Source: Endozoicomonas sp. 4G | GTDB taxonomy: Bacteria > Pseudomonadota > Gammaproteobacteria > Pseudomonadales > Endozoicomonadaceae | Reading direction: 5' to 3' | Assembly: GCF_023822025.1 (NCBI RefSeq) | Contig: NZ_CP082909.1 | Location: 4,055,001 to 4,119,000 of the forward strand | DNA: 64,000 nt | In this document: positions 45,430-53,738 of the stretch, piece by piece | Numbering within the stretch: position 1 is the stretch's first letter | Layout: each line of letters starts with the position of its first letter | The notes under the pieces: model-generated | Databases searched by the model: none | The model's input: the letters and a program-made list of their open reading frames with translations, nothing else | What the model was told of the DNA's origin: nothing | Made by a program: the position numbers and the translations under genes

Positions 45430-45454
45430 TCTTGCAAAGTGGGCAGGCTTAGCA

Positions 45455-45475
45455 CCCGGCGGTGATACTGCCGGG
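45455..45475 (+). terminator. Hairpin after the DUF2147 gene
   Basis: A CCCGGC/GCCGGG stem with a 9-base loop lies 26 bases after the stop. It lacks a T-run, so termination would be weak. Confidence 0.45.
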
Positions 45476-45489
45476 CAAAAGTCAGGCTC

Positions 45490-45655
45490 CTAGGAGCCTG
45501 ACCGAGAATAGCTGCCCTACTGCGGCGACAGCAAATTGGTCTAAAAATCCGCTTTTGTTCGTCAAATAGCTCGCTATTCTCCTCACAAAACCGAATTTTT
45601 ATCCTCAATTTTCTGCCGTCCTCGCTACGGGCGCCATTCTCGGTCAGGCTCCTAG
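45490..45655. mobile_element. MITE-like noncoding element with long inverted ends
   Basis: The ends are CTAGGAGCCTGACCGAGAAT and its exact inverse, and pairing continues imperfectly for about 25 more bases, so the whole 166 bp can fold into one long hairpin. It codes for nothing. The left end forms a 22-bp perfect palindrome with outside bases (45481-45502). It lies in the 405-bp gap between the DUF2147 gene and glpT together with two further repeats. Confidence 0.6.
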
Positions 45656-45708
45656 TACACGGCTTCAATGTAATTGATGGGTTCCCTCTATTAATAGCAC
45701 CCAAGCTC

Positions 45709-45795
45709 CGTTCACCCTGAGCGGAGTCGAAGGGTGGTTGGCACGGTCTTTGTTAGTTCAGAGTCCACATCCTTCGACTCCGCTCAGGATGAACG
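45709..45795. repeat. Pair of inverted ~28-bp repeats with compensated bases
   Basis: The arms 45709-45736 and 45768-45795 are reverse complements apart from two positions. Each arm is also a small hairpin by itself (ACCCT/AGGGT or ATCCT/AGGAT). The two differing bases change together and keep that inner pairing. The core CTGAGCGGAGTCGAAGG is of a type dispersed in many bacterial genomes. Confidence 0.7.
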
Positions 45796-45834
45796 AGGGG
45801 GCTGTATGTATATCAAGGCTTAGCTGCACTAGGG

Positions 45835-47190
45835 TCATTTGTACTGACTGAACAGTTCAGCTTTGTCCTCTTTCTCCTGCTTCAGAGTCATTGCCAAAAA
45901 CAGAATCGCCATGCCACAGGCAGCCAGAATCAGCATAAAGCCACCACTCCAACCCATCGCGTCAACAATGACGCCCATGGCTAGATTGGCAAACAGAGCG
46001 CCACCCAGGTAACCAAACAGGCCGGTCAGGCCAGTGGCGGTTCCGGTCGCTTTCTTGGGAGCTGAATCAGCGGCCTGAAGACCTACCAGCACCACAGGGC
46101 CATAAATCAGGAAACCCACGAAGATCAGGCAGAGGTTATCAATCATTGGGTGTCCGGCGGGGTTCTGCCAGTAAATAACAATAGCCACACAGACCAGCGC
46201 CATCATCCACATACTGACAGGGGCACGGCAGCCTCTGAAGAAGCGGTCGCTGGCCCAGCCACAAAGCAGGATACCGGGAATACCGGCAAACTCATAAAGG
46301 AAATAGGCCAGACCACTTTGAGCCATTGAGAAACCTTTCACTTCTTTCAGGTAAGTCGGTGCCCAGTCCAGCACTCCGTAACGAACCAGATAAACGAAGA
46401 CATTGGCCAGTGAGAGATACCAGAGCAATTTATTGTTGAATACGTATTTGAAAAAAATGTCTTTGGCGGACATCTCCTGCTCATGGTGATGCTCGTCGTA
46501 AGATTTGAGTTTATCGCCAGTCCAGGCTTCGATACTGGGCAGACCGCAGGACTGGGGAGTATCTCTTAATAACGTCCAGGTAATACCGGCCAGAACCAGG
46601 GCCACAACCCCGTGGAACCAGAGCTGCGACTGCCAGTCACCAAATAAATAGACCGCATAAATAGCCATGGGCCCCACCAGACCGGCTCCGAGGTTATGAG
46701 AGGTATTCCAGTATGCCCACTTGACGCCCCTTTCTCTGACAGAGAACCAATGCGTCATAACCCTGCTGCCAGCCGGATAGCCCATTCCCTGAAACCAGCC
46801 ATTGAGAAACAGCAGGGCAAACATGGCAGTGACCGAAGCGGTAGCAAAGGGAACGATCCCCATAAATATCATGGTCAGAGCTGAGAGAATCAGACCTATA
46901 CTCATGAATTTCCGGGCATCACTGCGATCAGACAGGTTGCCCATAAGAAACTTGCTGAAGCCATAGGCAAAAGAAACCGCTGAGAGAGCCAGACCCAGCT
47001 CAGACTTGGTGAATCCCTGCTCAATCAGGTCAGGCATGGCCAGAGAGAAGTTTTTACGTATCAGGTAATAAGCGGCATAACCAACAATGATACCCAACAA
47101 AACCTGAATGCGAAGTCTCTTGTAGACTTCATCGACATCTTTGGACGCAATCTGCTCTTGATGAGCAGGAGGACTGAGAAATCCCAGCAT
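45835..47190 (-). CDS. glpT: Glycerol-3-phosphate transporter-like MFS antiporter
   Basis: The 451-residue protein has twelve membrane segments and matches E. coli GlpT (452) block by block: GYAAYYLIRKNFSLAMP (with the Arg that binds phosphate), AYGFSKFLMG, LLFLNGWFQGMGYPAG and RDTPQSCGLPSIE. It exchanges organophosphate for inorganic phosphate. GlpT and related UhpT/PgtP proteins are similar, so the exact substrate is inferred. A TTG start at 47205 is possible, but the ATG at 47190 has GGGAG eight bases upstream. No glp gene is nearby. Confidence 0.85.
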   Translation of the reverse strand: MLGFLSPPAHQEQIASKDVDEVYKRLRIQVLLGIIVGYAAYYLIRKNFSLAMPDLIEQGFTKSELGLALSAVSFAYGFSKFLMGNLSDRSDARKFMSIGLILSALTMIFMGIVPFATASVTAMFALLFLNGWFQGMGYPAGSRVMTHWFSVRERGVKWAYWNTSHNLGAGLVGPMAIYAVYLFGDWQSQLWFHGVVALVLAGITWTLLRDTPQSCGLPSIEAWTGDKLKSYDEHHHEQEMSAKDIFFKYVFNNKLLWYLSLANVFVYLVRYGVLDWAPTYLKEVKGFSMAQSGLAYFLYEFAGIPGILLCGWASDRFFRGCRAPVSMWMMALVCVAIVIYWQNPAGHPMIDNLCLIFVGFLIYGPVVLVGLQAADSAPKKATGTATGLTGLFGYLGGALFANLAMGVIVDAMGWSGGFMLILAACGMAILFLAMTLKQEKEDKAELFSQYK

Positions 47191-47715
47191 ATAAAGTACT
47201 CCCAAGCTTATTTGCTATAGCCATTTGCCCTGACGGGCAGCCAACAGCAACGGCGAGTAGTCCTTTAGACCGGCAATTGGATCCATGGCTGAATGATTTG
47301 GAACCGCTTCTTTCTCAATGCAGTTAGCATTATTTTTTACAGACAACTCTTGATTAAAACCGCAACGAGCGCAACACTCGTTGTTATGGCTAAGGTTCAA
47401 GCTACCTTTCAAACACTTAAAGTTGAAACCTACAAGATAAATTCACCTTTTGCGATTTATCTTGTGTCTAGCGTAATTGATTTTGCGATTGTTGCAATTT
47501 TATTTGACTGTCAGGCTCACTGGCTCCCAAAGAGAAAAGGCGTTTTATTAGGCTCCACAGAATGTGTGCTTAAATGGTTCTGTGTGTAATCAACCATGGT
47601 AATTTCAGTTCATATTTGTGATTTGGCAAGTCAAAGTTTAAAAAATAATCAGATATTAGAGTGATGCCCTGGTAATAAAACTTACGTACAATATTCTTAT
47701 TTAGAGTGCATATCC
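47191..47715. other. 525-bp intergenic region between glpT and argC
   Basis: This AT-rich stretch holds two overlapping short open frames on opposite strands (47215-47412 minus, 47293-47589 plus). Neither has a clear ribosome site or a recognisable family. The minus frame has CCARC cysteines and an SPLLLAARQGKWL end. I cannot support a gene or RNA here. The last bases carry the argC start region. Confidence 0.5.
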
Positions 47716-48759
47716 ATGATCAAGGCAGGCATTGTTGGCGGTACCGGTTACACCGGAGCAGAATTGTTGCGTCTTCTGGCAGTTCATCCCGACGTTGAAG
47801 TCACGGTGATTACTTCAAGAAAGGAGGCAGGCAAGCCCGTCAGTGAACTGTATCCCGGACTGCGGGGCAAAATGGACATTGTCTATTCACAGCCAGACGA
47901 TGATGCTCTGGCTAGCTGTGACCTGGTGTTCTTTGCCACGCCCAATGGAATTGCCATGAATTCTGTTCCCGGTCTGCTGGACAAAGGTGTGAAGGTCGTG
48001 GATCTGGCAGCCGACTTTCGTCTGAGCAATGCTGCCCAATGGCAGCAATGGTACGGCGTTGATCATGCCTGCCCTGGTTTACTGGCAGAAGCGGTCTATG
48101 GTTTGCCGGAGATGAACCGGGAGTCCATTAAATCCGCACAGCTGGTGGCCAATCCGGGGTGTTATCCGACGGCTGCACAATTGGGTTTGTTGCCGCTGAT
48201 GGAAAAAGGTCTGGTAGAAGGCAATGTTATTATTGATGCCAAGTCCGGAGTCAGTGGCGCTGGCCGTGAAGCCAAAGTGGCCAGTTTATTGTGCGAAGCT
48301 TCTGAATCATTCAAAGCATACGGTGTACCAGGCCACAGGCATCTGCCAGAAATCCGACAGGGCATAGAGAGAATGTCTCTGGCAGGCGTTCAGAGTTACC
48401 AGGGTGAGCTGGTGTTTGTGCCGCACCTTGTTCCCATGATCAGAGGCATTCATACAACGTCGTATGTTTCGGTAAAAGATCACACCATTGATCTTCAGGC
48501 CTTGTACGAAAACAGGTTCAGTCATGAGCCTTTTGTTGATGTTTTGCCAGCAGGCAGTCATCCGGAAACACGTTCAGTCAAATCCTGCAACCAATGTCGT
48601 ATTTCCGTTCATCGCCCACAGGGAGGCGATACCCTGGTGATTCTGTCGGTGATTGATAATCTGGTGAAGGGAGCGGCAGGTCAGGCGATTCAAAATATGA
48701 ATATTATGTGCGGACTGAATGAAACCGCGAGCCTTGATGCGCCTGCTTTGATGCCTTGA
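47716..48759 (+). CDS. argC: N-acetyl-gamma-glutamyl-phosphate reductase
   Basis: The 347-residue enzyme has the N-terminal dinucleotide fold ([17 protein letters not shown]) and [10 protein letters not shown]. The catalytic cysteine lies in [15 protein letters not shown] (about residue 151). [10 protein letters not shown] and [12 protein letters not shown] follow. It reduces N-acetylglutamyl phosphate to the semialdehyde in arginine synthesis. In pseudomonads argC sits upstream of the same erpA-anmK-tyrS block, which continues here from 51158. Its 3' end overlaps the opposite-strand CWC gene by 56 bases. Confidence 0.96.
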   Translation: MIKAGIVGGTGYTGAELLRLLAVHPDVEVTVITSRKEAGKPVSELYPGLRGKMDIVYSQPDDDALASCDLVFFATPNGIAMNSVPGLLDKGVKVVDLAADFRLSNAAQWQQWYGVDHACPGLLAEAVYGLPEMNRESIKSAQLVANPGCYPTAAQLGLLPLMEKGLVEGNVIIDAKSGVSGAGREAKVASLLCEASESFKAYGVPGHRHLPEIRQGIERMSLAGVQSYQGELVFVPHLVPMIRGIHTTSYVSVKDHTIDLQALYENRFSHEPFVDVLPAGSHPETRSVKSCNQCRISVHRPQGGDTLVILSVIDNLVKGAAGQAIQNMNIMCGLNETASLDAPALMP

Positions 48760-48943
48760 TCTTTACAAGACAGGGCTCGCAGTAGCAGGAGGTATCTGCT
48801 TCGGGCACTGACATCAAAACAGCGGGTGTATGGGTTAAAGACGACTTCAAGTCTTTCATACACCAGCACTGTCCGGCAGGTTTTCCAGCGCTGATGGCGC
48901 AGTGATTTTGCTGTTGGCAAAGAGGGCAGCGTGCTGGAGTCAT
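48704..48943 (-). CDS. Cysteine-rich CWC family protein
   Basis: The 79-residue protein has the family's cysteine pattern: CPLC, NHC, CWC and CYCEPCL, nine cysteines suited to bind one or two zinc ions. Its start overlaps the stop of the acetyltransferase gene by four bases, so both are co-translated. A longer frame on the same strand (48690-48953) is out of phase and lacks these features. The family function is unknown. Confidence 0.85.
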   Translation of the reverse strand: MTPARCPLCQQQNHCAISAGKPAGQCWCMKDLKSSLTHTPAVLMSVPEADTSCYCEPCLVKIKASKQAHQGSRFHSVRT

Positions 48944-49458
48944 GGATTTTCAATGCTGCTCAACAGGTCTGGCCTGATTCTGGCCATTTGATAGGTGCTG
49001 CCGTACTGGCCTCTGCGGAAGCAATCGAAGCGGGCAGTTCCTTCGATTTCAAAGCCGTACTTTTTATACAGGGCAATCGCGTGTTTGTTTTCTGTGAAAA
49101 CGCCCAGTTCGATACGGACAATATTCAACCAGTGATCACAGAGCTGGATCATTTCATCAACCAGTCTTGATCCTACTCCCTGCCCCTGAAAATCAGGGTG
49201 TACACTGATGCCGAAAGTCGCGACGTGTTTTTTACGTGGCTTGCTGGACATACGAATGCCAAGATGACCTGCAACCTTGCCGTTTACTTCTGCAACCAGC
49301 TGAACGGATTCATTGCTTCGGGACTGAAACAGTTCTTTCCAGTGGTCGGAGTGGTTGTAGGGGATCTGGGAGGTGTTTTCTGCCAAGTCCTGATATTCAA
49401 ACATTTCTGCGATACGAGGAAAGTCCCTGTCTTCCTGGTGTCGTATTATTATTTCCAT
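48940..49458 (-). CDS. GNAT N-acetyltransferase similar to YhhY/AaaT
   Basis: The 172-residue protein resembles E. coli YhhY (AaaT, an amino acid N-acetyltransferase) through most of its length: HVATFGISVHPDFQGQGVGS (acetyl-CoA loop RxxGxG type), WLNIVRIELGVFTENKHA and YKKYGFEIEGTARF. It probably acetylates free amino acids or a similar small amine. The ATG at 49458 (MEIIIRHQED) is chosen over a TTG at 49497 because it matches the YhhY start. It forms an operon with the CWC gene. Confidence 0.87.
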   Translation of the reverse strand: MEIIIRHQEDRDFPRIAEMFEYQDLAENTSQIPYNHSDHWKELFQSRSNESVQLVAEVNGKVAGHLGIRMSSKPRKKHVATFGISVHPDFQGQGVGSRLVDEMIQLCDHWLNIVRIELGVFTENKHAIALYKKYGFEIEGTARFDCFRRGQYGSTYQMARIRPDLLSSIENP

Positions 49459-49734
49459 AGTATTTTTATAGCCTCTGTTTCTCTGTGGCAATCTCAAAGC
49501 GGCAGTATTCTCTACCCGAATGTTCGATGCAAGTTATATGGCTGACAGGTACCCGAGAGGCTGGTTATCGAGGCTCCGGCAGCCGCCGATGGCTGTCTTC
49601 CAGACACAGAATCTGATTCCGGATAATGAAATAAGACAGGGTCATGAGAAATAATCATGCCGATTATCTCTATATCGATACTGCCGGGGTTGTATCTGCT
49701 GATTTTCGCTATATCTTTAATCGTGTTGTACTCA

Positions 49735-49762
49735 TTGCTTCTGGAGCAATTTGAGATACAAT
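49735..49762 (+). promoter_or_regulatory. Promoter of the cold-shock gene with long leader
   Basis: TTGCTT, a 16-base spacer and TACAAT suggest transcription from about 49769. That leaves an untranslated leader of about 150 bases before the ATG, close to the 159-base cspA leader of E. coli that acts as a cold sensor. Between 49459 and 49734 I see no gene. Confidence 0.55.
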
Positions 49763-49918
49763 TAGCTTGGCTTTAAGTTATGTCTTATATTTATGTCTTG
49801 CGTTTCGAAGTTCCATAGTTGTAGATCTTCCTGATAAATCATAAGTAGTAGCGACACTTTCAGCTAAGCGGTCATGTTGTGTGACCACCCTATTTTTGTT
49901 CAATTTCAGGAATTGATT

Positions 49919-50128
49919 ATGTCTGCTTCTACCGGAACAGTTAAGTGGTTCAATGAATCCAAAGGTTACGGCTTCATCAGCCAGGACTCTGGTCCAGACG
50001 TGTTTGCTCACTTCAGAGCAATCGTTGGTACTGGCTTCAAAACCCTGGTTGAAGGCCAGCGCGTTAAGTTTGAAGTAACTCAGGGCGCCAAAGGCCCTCA
50101 GGCTGAGAACATCGAAGTAATCGACTGA
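49919..50128 (+). CDS. Cold-shock protein (CspA family)
   Basis: The 69-residue protein is one cold-shock domain: [15 protein letters not shown] holds RNP1 (KGYGFI) and VFAHF is RNP2. In CspA RNP2 reads VFVHF, so one residue differs. It binds single-stranded RNA and DNA and loosens mRNA structure. A longer frame from 49874 is rejected: AGGA lies before the ATG at 49919 and [11 protein letters not shown] is the usual start. A strong terminator follows. Confidence 0.95.
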   Translation: MSASTGTVKWFNESKGYGFISQDSGPDVFAHFRAIVGTGFKTLVEGQRVKFEVTQGAKGPQAENIEVID

Positions 50129-50159
50129 TTACTCTTCACGCCCCCTTCGGGCAGTGAAT

Positions 50160-50185
50160 AAAAGCAGCGCTTTGCGCTGCTTTTT
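50160..50185. terminator. Intrinsic terminator after the cold-shock gene
   Basis: AAAAGCAGCGC pairs with GCGCTGCTTTT around a TTT loop, followed by T. It also ends the convergent small membrane protein gene. Confidence 0.92.
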
Positions 50186-50189
50186 GCGT

Positions 50190-50363
50190 TTATGCGATTT
50201 CTTTAATGATTCTGGCCACCAGCATCACCAGAACCAGGATAATGGCTATTTTCGACAGTTTTGACTGCTTTTCCCGGCTCATGGGTTTGCCAAACCGCTC
50301 CGTCGCCATCACTACCACAGCCAGTGCAACAAAGAGTAGAAACAGTATCTTCAATAATTCCAT
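50190..50363 (-). CDS. Small two-span membrane protein
   Basis: The 57-residue protein has two hydrophobic segments (LLKILFLLFVALAVVVMA and IAIILVLVMLVARII) joined by a basic loop (RFGKPMSREKQSKLSK). A longer frame from 50504 runs inside the upstream gene and is rejected. The ATG lies two bases after the stop of the CDP-alcohol phosphatidyltransferase, so the two form an operon and may work together. No family is recognised. Confidence 0.7.
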   Translation of the reverse strand: MELLKILFLLFVALAVVVMATERFGKPMSREKQSKLSKIAIILVLVMLVARIIKEIA

Positions 50364-50365
50364 GG

Positions 50366-51043
50366 TTATCTTTCGCTGGGGTTGTTGAGTTCGTCTGCCT
50401 GCCTGATGGTCTGGTAACCTCCCCAGACTCTGGTCACAGTAGTCAGGATACAGAGTGCAGCAAAAATTGCAGCCAGAATCGGGAAATACTGGGGAAACAG
50501 GCAAAAGAGCACAAAAATGGCAATGGTTTCCGTGCCTTCCGCCAGTCCATTCAGATAATAGAAGGACTTGTTGCTGAAGTTGGGGTCTGAGAGACCTTTC
50601 TTTTGAGCCATAATCGCATAAGCCAGAAAGCTGGAACCGGTTCCCATAAAGGTGAAGATCAGCAAGCTGGCCATCAGGGCATTTTTTTCCGGATCAGCCA
50701 GGGCAAAACCAAGCACCACGGCAGCGTAAAAGATGAAGTCCAGGGTGATGTCCAGATAGCCGCCAGCATCGGAGCTGCGGGTTATTCTGGCCAGCGCGCC
50801 ATCCAGCCCATCCATCAGCCGGTTAACGAGAATAGCCGCCAGAGCTGGCAAATAGAGCCCAAATGCCAGTAAAGGTACCACTGTTAATCCGATCAGGAAG
50901 CCAGTCAGGGTGATCTGGTCAGCCCGAACACCCATTTTTTTCAGTGGGCGGGCAAGCAGGTTCAGAGGTGATCTGATCCATAAAGAAGTCCAACGATCAA
51001 GCATCAGGGTATCGGGCAGTCTGTGGTCACGGCTGGCTATCAT
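50366..51043 (-). CDS. CDP-alcohol phosphatidyltransferase family protein
   Basis: The 225-residue membrane enzyme carries the CDP-alcohol phosphotransferase motif as DGALAR, then G-GYL-D-ITL-D, with the metal-binding aspartates at the end. The spacer before the first Gly is seven rather than the usual eight residues. About six membrane segments are visible. It joins a CDP-activated lipid to an alcohol; the acceptor is not predictable. An alternative start is Met14. Its start region faces the DUF6776-type gene. Confidence 0.85.
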   Translation of the reverse strand: MIASRDHRLPDTLMLDRWTSLWIRSPLNLLARPLKKMGVRADQITLTGFLIGLTVVPLLAFGLYLPALAAILVNRLMDGLDGALARITRSSDAGGYLDITLDFIFYAAVVLGFALADPEKNALMASLLIFTFMGTGSSFLAYAIMAQKKGLSDPNFSNKSFYYLNGLAEGTETIAIFVLFCLFPQYFPILAAIFAALCILTTVTRVWGGYQTIRQADELNNPSER

Positions 51044-51157
51044 ACCCTGATCGTGTCACAGGAGTCGAAACCTCGCTGTTTTGCGTCGCCCCAGTGGCGG
51101 TTTGTGATGGTGAAAGGGCTTGTGTATAGTCCAGCAGATTTTATCGGGATAAATAAT

Positions 51158-51955
51158 ATGCCAGATCCTTTTGCTATTTTTCAGAGAGTCAAGCCACCGG
51201 GTAGTATGAAGGTGGTGCGTTATGACCCTGCCAGAGAGCTTAAGGTCAGGCTTTTTGTTGTACTGGTTTTTGTCCTGGTTGCTGCTCTTTCCTATTGTGT
51301 TGGAGGTTACTTTGCTAATACCGAGCCCGCCAAACTCAGTCAGGAGAATTCTGAGCTAAAAATTCAGGTGCAGACTCTGGAGAAAGAAACAGAGTCGCTC
51401 AAGCAGAAACTGGTCATTCTGGGAAGGACCAGCAAGGTGGATCGCGAAGCCCTAAACAGCGTTCGCAGTATTATCAGGGACTTGGAAGATGAAAAAGCAC
51501 TGCTGAGTAAGGATCTGGCGTTTTACAAGAATATTCTTGCTCCTGAAGACAGTACTGAGGGGGTCAGGCTCCACGCATTTGATCTGCTGCAGGGCAAAGG
51601 GACAAACCAGTATCGCTTCAGAATGGTGATCTCTCAGGTAGCCAGGGAAAACGTGTTTCTTAAAGGTACTTTAAGTGTCACCATCAAGGGAGTCAAAGAT
51701 GGCAAGAAAGCATCTTTATCCCTACTGGAGCTGGCCGGACTGGAAAAATCACAGGCACTTGGATTTCGGTATTTTCAGGCTTTCCCGGAAAATCGTGATT
51801 ATATCAACCTGACGCTTCCAGATGGTTTTAAACCAGAGAAAATATTGGTTAGCATCCAGATTAAAAGCGGTGCTGCACGCAGCCTGACCACTGTTGTGGA
51901 CTGGCAGGAGAAGCTGGAAACCGATGCAAAAAACGAGTTGACCAACAAGGATTAA
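51158..51955 (+). CDS. DUF6776-type membrane protein with coiled coil
   Basis: The 265-residue protein begins MPDPFAIFQRVKPPG. One membrane helix follows (LFVVLVFVLVAALSYCVGGYF, about 33-53, given here as description). A coiled coil spans about 65-130 (LSQENSELKIQVQTLEKE), and a beta-rich C-terminal domain lies outside the membrane. The family assignment rests on this layout and on its place upstream of erpA, as in pseudomonads. Function is unknown. The ATG at 51158 is preferred over an earlier frame opening at 51023 because GGGAT lies upstream. Confidence 0.72.
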   Translation: MPDPFAIFQRVKPPGSMKVVRYDPARELKVRLFVVLVFVLVAALSYCVGGYFANTEPAKLSQENSELKIQVQTLEKETESLKQKLVILGRTSKVDREALNSVRSIIRDLEDEKALLSKDLAFYKNILAPEDSTEGVRLHAFDLLQGKGTNQYRFRMVISQVARENVFLKGTLSVTIKGVKDGKKASLSLLELAGLEKSQALGFRYFQAFPENRDYINLTLPDGFKPEKILVSIQIKSGAARSLTTVVDWQEKLETDAKNELTNKD

Positions 51956-52104
51956 GCGTTTCCCAGTAGTTGACTGCTTTACTGGGTTACTTGGATAATG
52001 GGCGCAACCTATTATTACAGACATACAGACAGAGCCCCAAAAGAGCAGGACTTTGAGAGTAGCAGCGTCGTTGCCTGCGGCAATCAGGTAACGCGGGAGG
52101 ATAA

Positions 52105-52461
52105 ATGAGCGCAGTAGTTAAAACGGTAATACCAGACCCAATTGAGCTGACGGACAATGCCGCAGATAAAGTCAAACAGCTTATGGAAGATGAAGACAAC
52201 AAATCCCTGAGGCTCCGGGTCTATGTAACCGGTGGTGGGTGTTCAGGATTTCAGTACGGCTTCAAGTTTGATGACCAGGTGGCGGACGACGATACTCTGG
52301 TTAAAAAGCAGGGCGCTGAAATGGTGGTGGATTCACTGAGCTACCAATATCTGGTAGGTGCTGAAGTAGATTACGAGGAAGGGCTGGAAGGCTCCAGGTT
52401 TCTCGTAAAAAATCCCAATGCAACCGCTACCTGTGGGTGTGGTTCTTCTTTCTCTGTCTGA
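52105..52461 (+). CDS. erpA: Iron-sulfur cluster insertion protein
   Basis: The 118-residue A-type carrier has the three cluster cysteines: C46 in [11 protein letters not shown] and C110 and C112 in CGCGSSF. The spacing matches E. coli ErpA. It passes Fe-S clusters to apoproteins such as IspG and IspH. GGGAGG lies upstream of the ATG. In pseudomonads the next gene is anmK; here an unrelated effector-like gene intervenes. Confidence 0.96.
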   Translation: MSAVVKTVIPDPIELTDNAADKVKQLMEDEDNKSLRLRVYVTGGGCSGFQYGFKFDDQVADDDTLVKKQGAEMVVDSLSYQYLVGAEVDYEEGLEGSRFLVKNPNATATCGCGSSFSV

Positions 52462-52506
52462 CTATTATACTGATAGAAACATCAATACAGACATGGATGG
52501 TGCGTG

Positions 52507-53673
52507 ATGGCAGGAGTCACAGGTCCTCAGGGAAGCAATGGACCCTTATATGCAGCTTCAGCGGTTAAGGAGAACTTGAAGAGTTCTATCAAGGCACTAC
52601 TGGGAGGCATACTGAGAAAAATCAGAAAAGTAGACTCCCAACAAAGCCTTCCTTCCCTGAAGACCGAGCAGACGAAAAGTAAACGCCCCCTCCCCCAGCC
52701 TCCAACAGACCTTAAGTCGAGAGCAGCAATAAAAGCGGAAAGCAAGAGCTTCATTCCGGTGCCTCCCCAGAAAGGTCGACCCGTTTCAGCACCCACTCCA
52801 AAGCCAAGATCGCCGAAGATGCCCCATCAACAACAGAGTGAAAAACAGGCACCGCCAGTGGCACCCAGAAGAAGTAAGTCAGAACCCAAAAAAAACGAAA
52901 CGCCAGTCCCGACTCCTCGAACGCGAAGAAAAAACAGGGATGCCCTCAACCAGTCCCTGGATCAAGGGATCCCTCCCAAGGCAAAGCCACGTAAACAGAC
53001 AAAACCGGAACAGACCAATATTTATGATGTACCCAGCAATCTGAAAAAAGTACCCGTGTATGATGTGCCCGGTAATTTAAAAAAAGTCCCCATCTATGAT
53101 GTGCCCCCCCATCGAAATAAAAGTACTGACTATGATGTTCCCAAAAATCTGAATGTTAAATCATCACCCCTGCCTTCGAGCCCATCAGAAAAAGAGGGTT
53201 CAAATTCCATAGATCCATCTACGGAGGAAAATATATATCAATCAATAGATGATATGGATTTTGAGCTGGAGATGCTTGAAATGATGCTGGAGTCGAAAGA
53301 GGATTCGCAACATCTCGATGATGCTTCCAACTTTATGTCATTGTACGAAGGTATTATTCGACTTGAGTTTGAGATGTCTGACCTGATTAAAATCTTCCAA
53401 GATCAAAGGCCCTCAAAGTCAAACACACTGGAGTGGGCTGCCCACATGAAACAGGAAAAATTACTGATGAAGCAACAATCAGAGAACCATGGCTTTGATA
53501 AGTTGAAAAAATCTATCGAGCCTTTGGTGGCTAAGGGCTTAACCACTGCTCAAGAAAGGGACAAGGTAAGCAGTAGAGTTGATAAACTCAACGAAGCACT
53601 CACTCCGGCACTCACCGCCAAATACGGTGCCGATGGCGCCAAACAACGACTGTTGAAAGCTCCGAAAGGTTAA
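52507..53673 (+). CDS. Putative host-targeted effector with YDVP tyrosine repeats and SH3-ligand motifs
   Basis: The 388-residue protein has no bacterial family I recognise. Residues 22-41 form a basic amphipathic helix (LKSSIKALLGGILRKIRK). Residues 50-165 are proline-rich and basic, with SH3-ligand patterns: class I RPLPQPP (60-66) and class II PVPPQK (84-89) and PVAPRR (117-122). Four YDVP motifs follow at Y173, Y185, Y197 and Y209, exactly 12 residues apart, then NIYQSI at Y244. YDVP is the Crk-SH2-type site repeated in animal p130Cas. The last 140 residues are helical and acidic, then basic. No Sec signal is present, so a dedicated secretion system would be needed. It interrupts the usual erpA-anmK order. 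A GTG one codon earlier could also be the start. Confidence 0.85.
   Translation: MAGVTGPQGSNGPLYAASAVKENLKSSIKALLGGILRKIRKVDSQQSLPSLKTEQTKSKRPLPQPPTDLKSRAAIKAESKSFIPVPPQKGRPVSAPTPKPRSPKMPHQQQSEKQAPPVAPRRSKSEPKKNETPVPTPRTRRKNRDALNQSLDQGIPPKAKPRKQTKPEQTNIYDVPSNLKKVPVYDVPGNLKKVPIYDVPPHRNKSTDYDVPKNLNVKSSPLPSSPSEKEGSNSIDPSTEENIYQSIDDMDFELEMLEMMLESKEDSQHLDDASNFMSLYEGIIRLEFEMSDLIKIFQDQRPSKSNTLEWAAHMKQEKLLMKQQSENHGFDKLKKSIEPLVAKGLTTAQERDKVSSRVDKLNEALTPALTAKYGADGAKQRLLKAPKG
53023..53142 (+). repeat. 36-bp tandem repeat encoding YDVP units
   Basis: Three consecutive 12-codon units start with the four YDVP sites (Tyr codons at 53023, 53059, 53095 and 53131). The first two spacers (SNLKKVPV, GNLKKVPI) are nearly identical and the third (PHRNKSTD) has diverged, so the array grew by unit duplication and has since drifted. 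Confidence 0.9.
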
Positions 53674-53738
53674 CAAACACCCGGTATTGCTTCAGTCCTG
53701 ACTCCGTTTCAGGCGGTTTCAGAATACCGCCCCCGCTC

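Noticed and set aside
45375..45704. Minus-strand frame of 109 codons
   Set aside because: It runs through the MITE-like element and the end of the DUF2147 gene and shows no family.
52507..53673. Proline-rich TonB-like or structural protein
   Set aside because: It lacks a membrane anchor and a TonB C-terminal domain, and the exact YDVP spacing is not explained by a spacer function.
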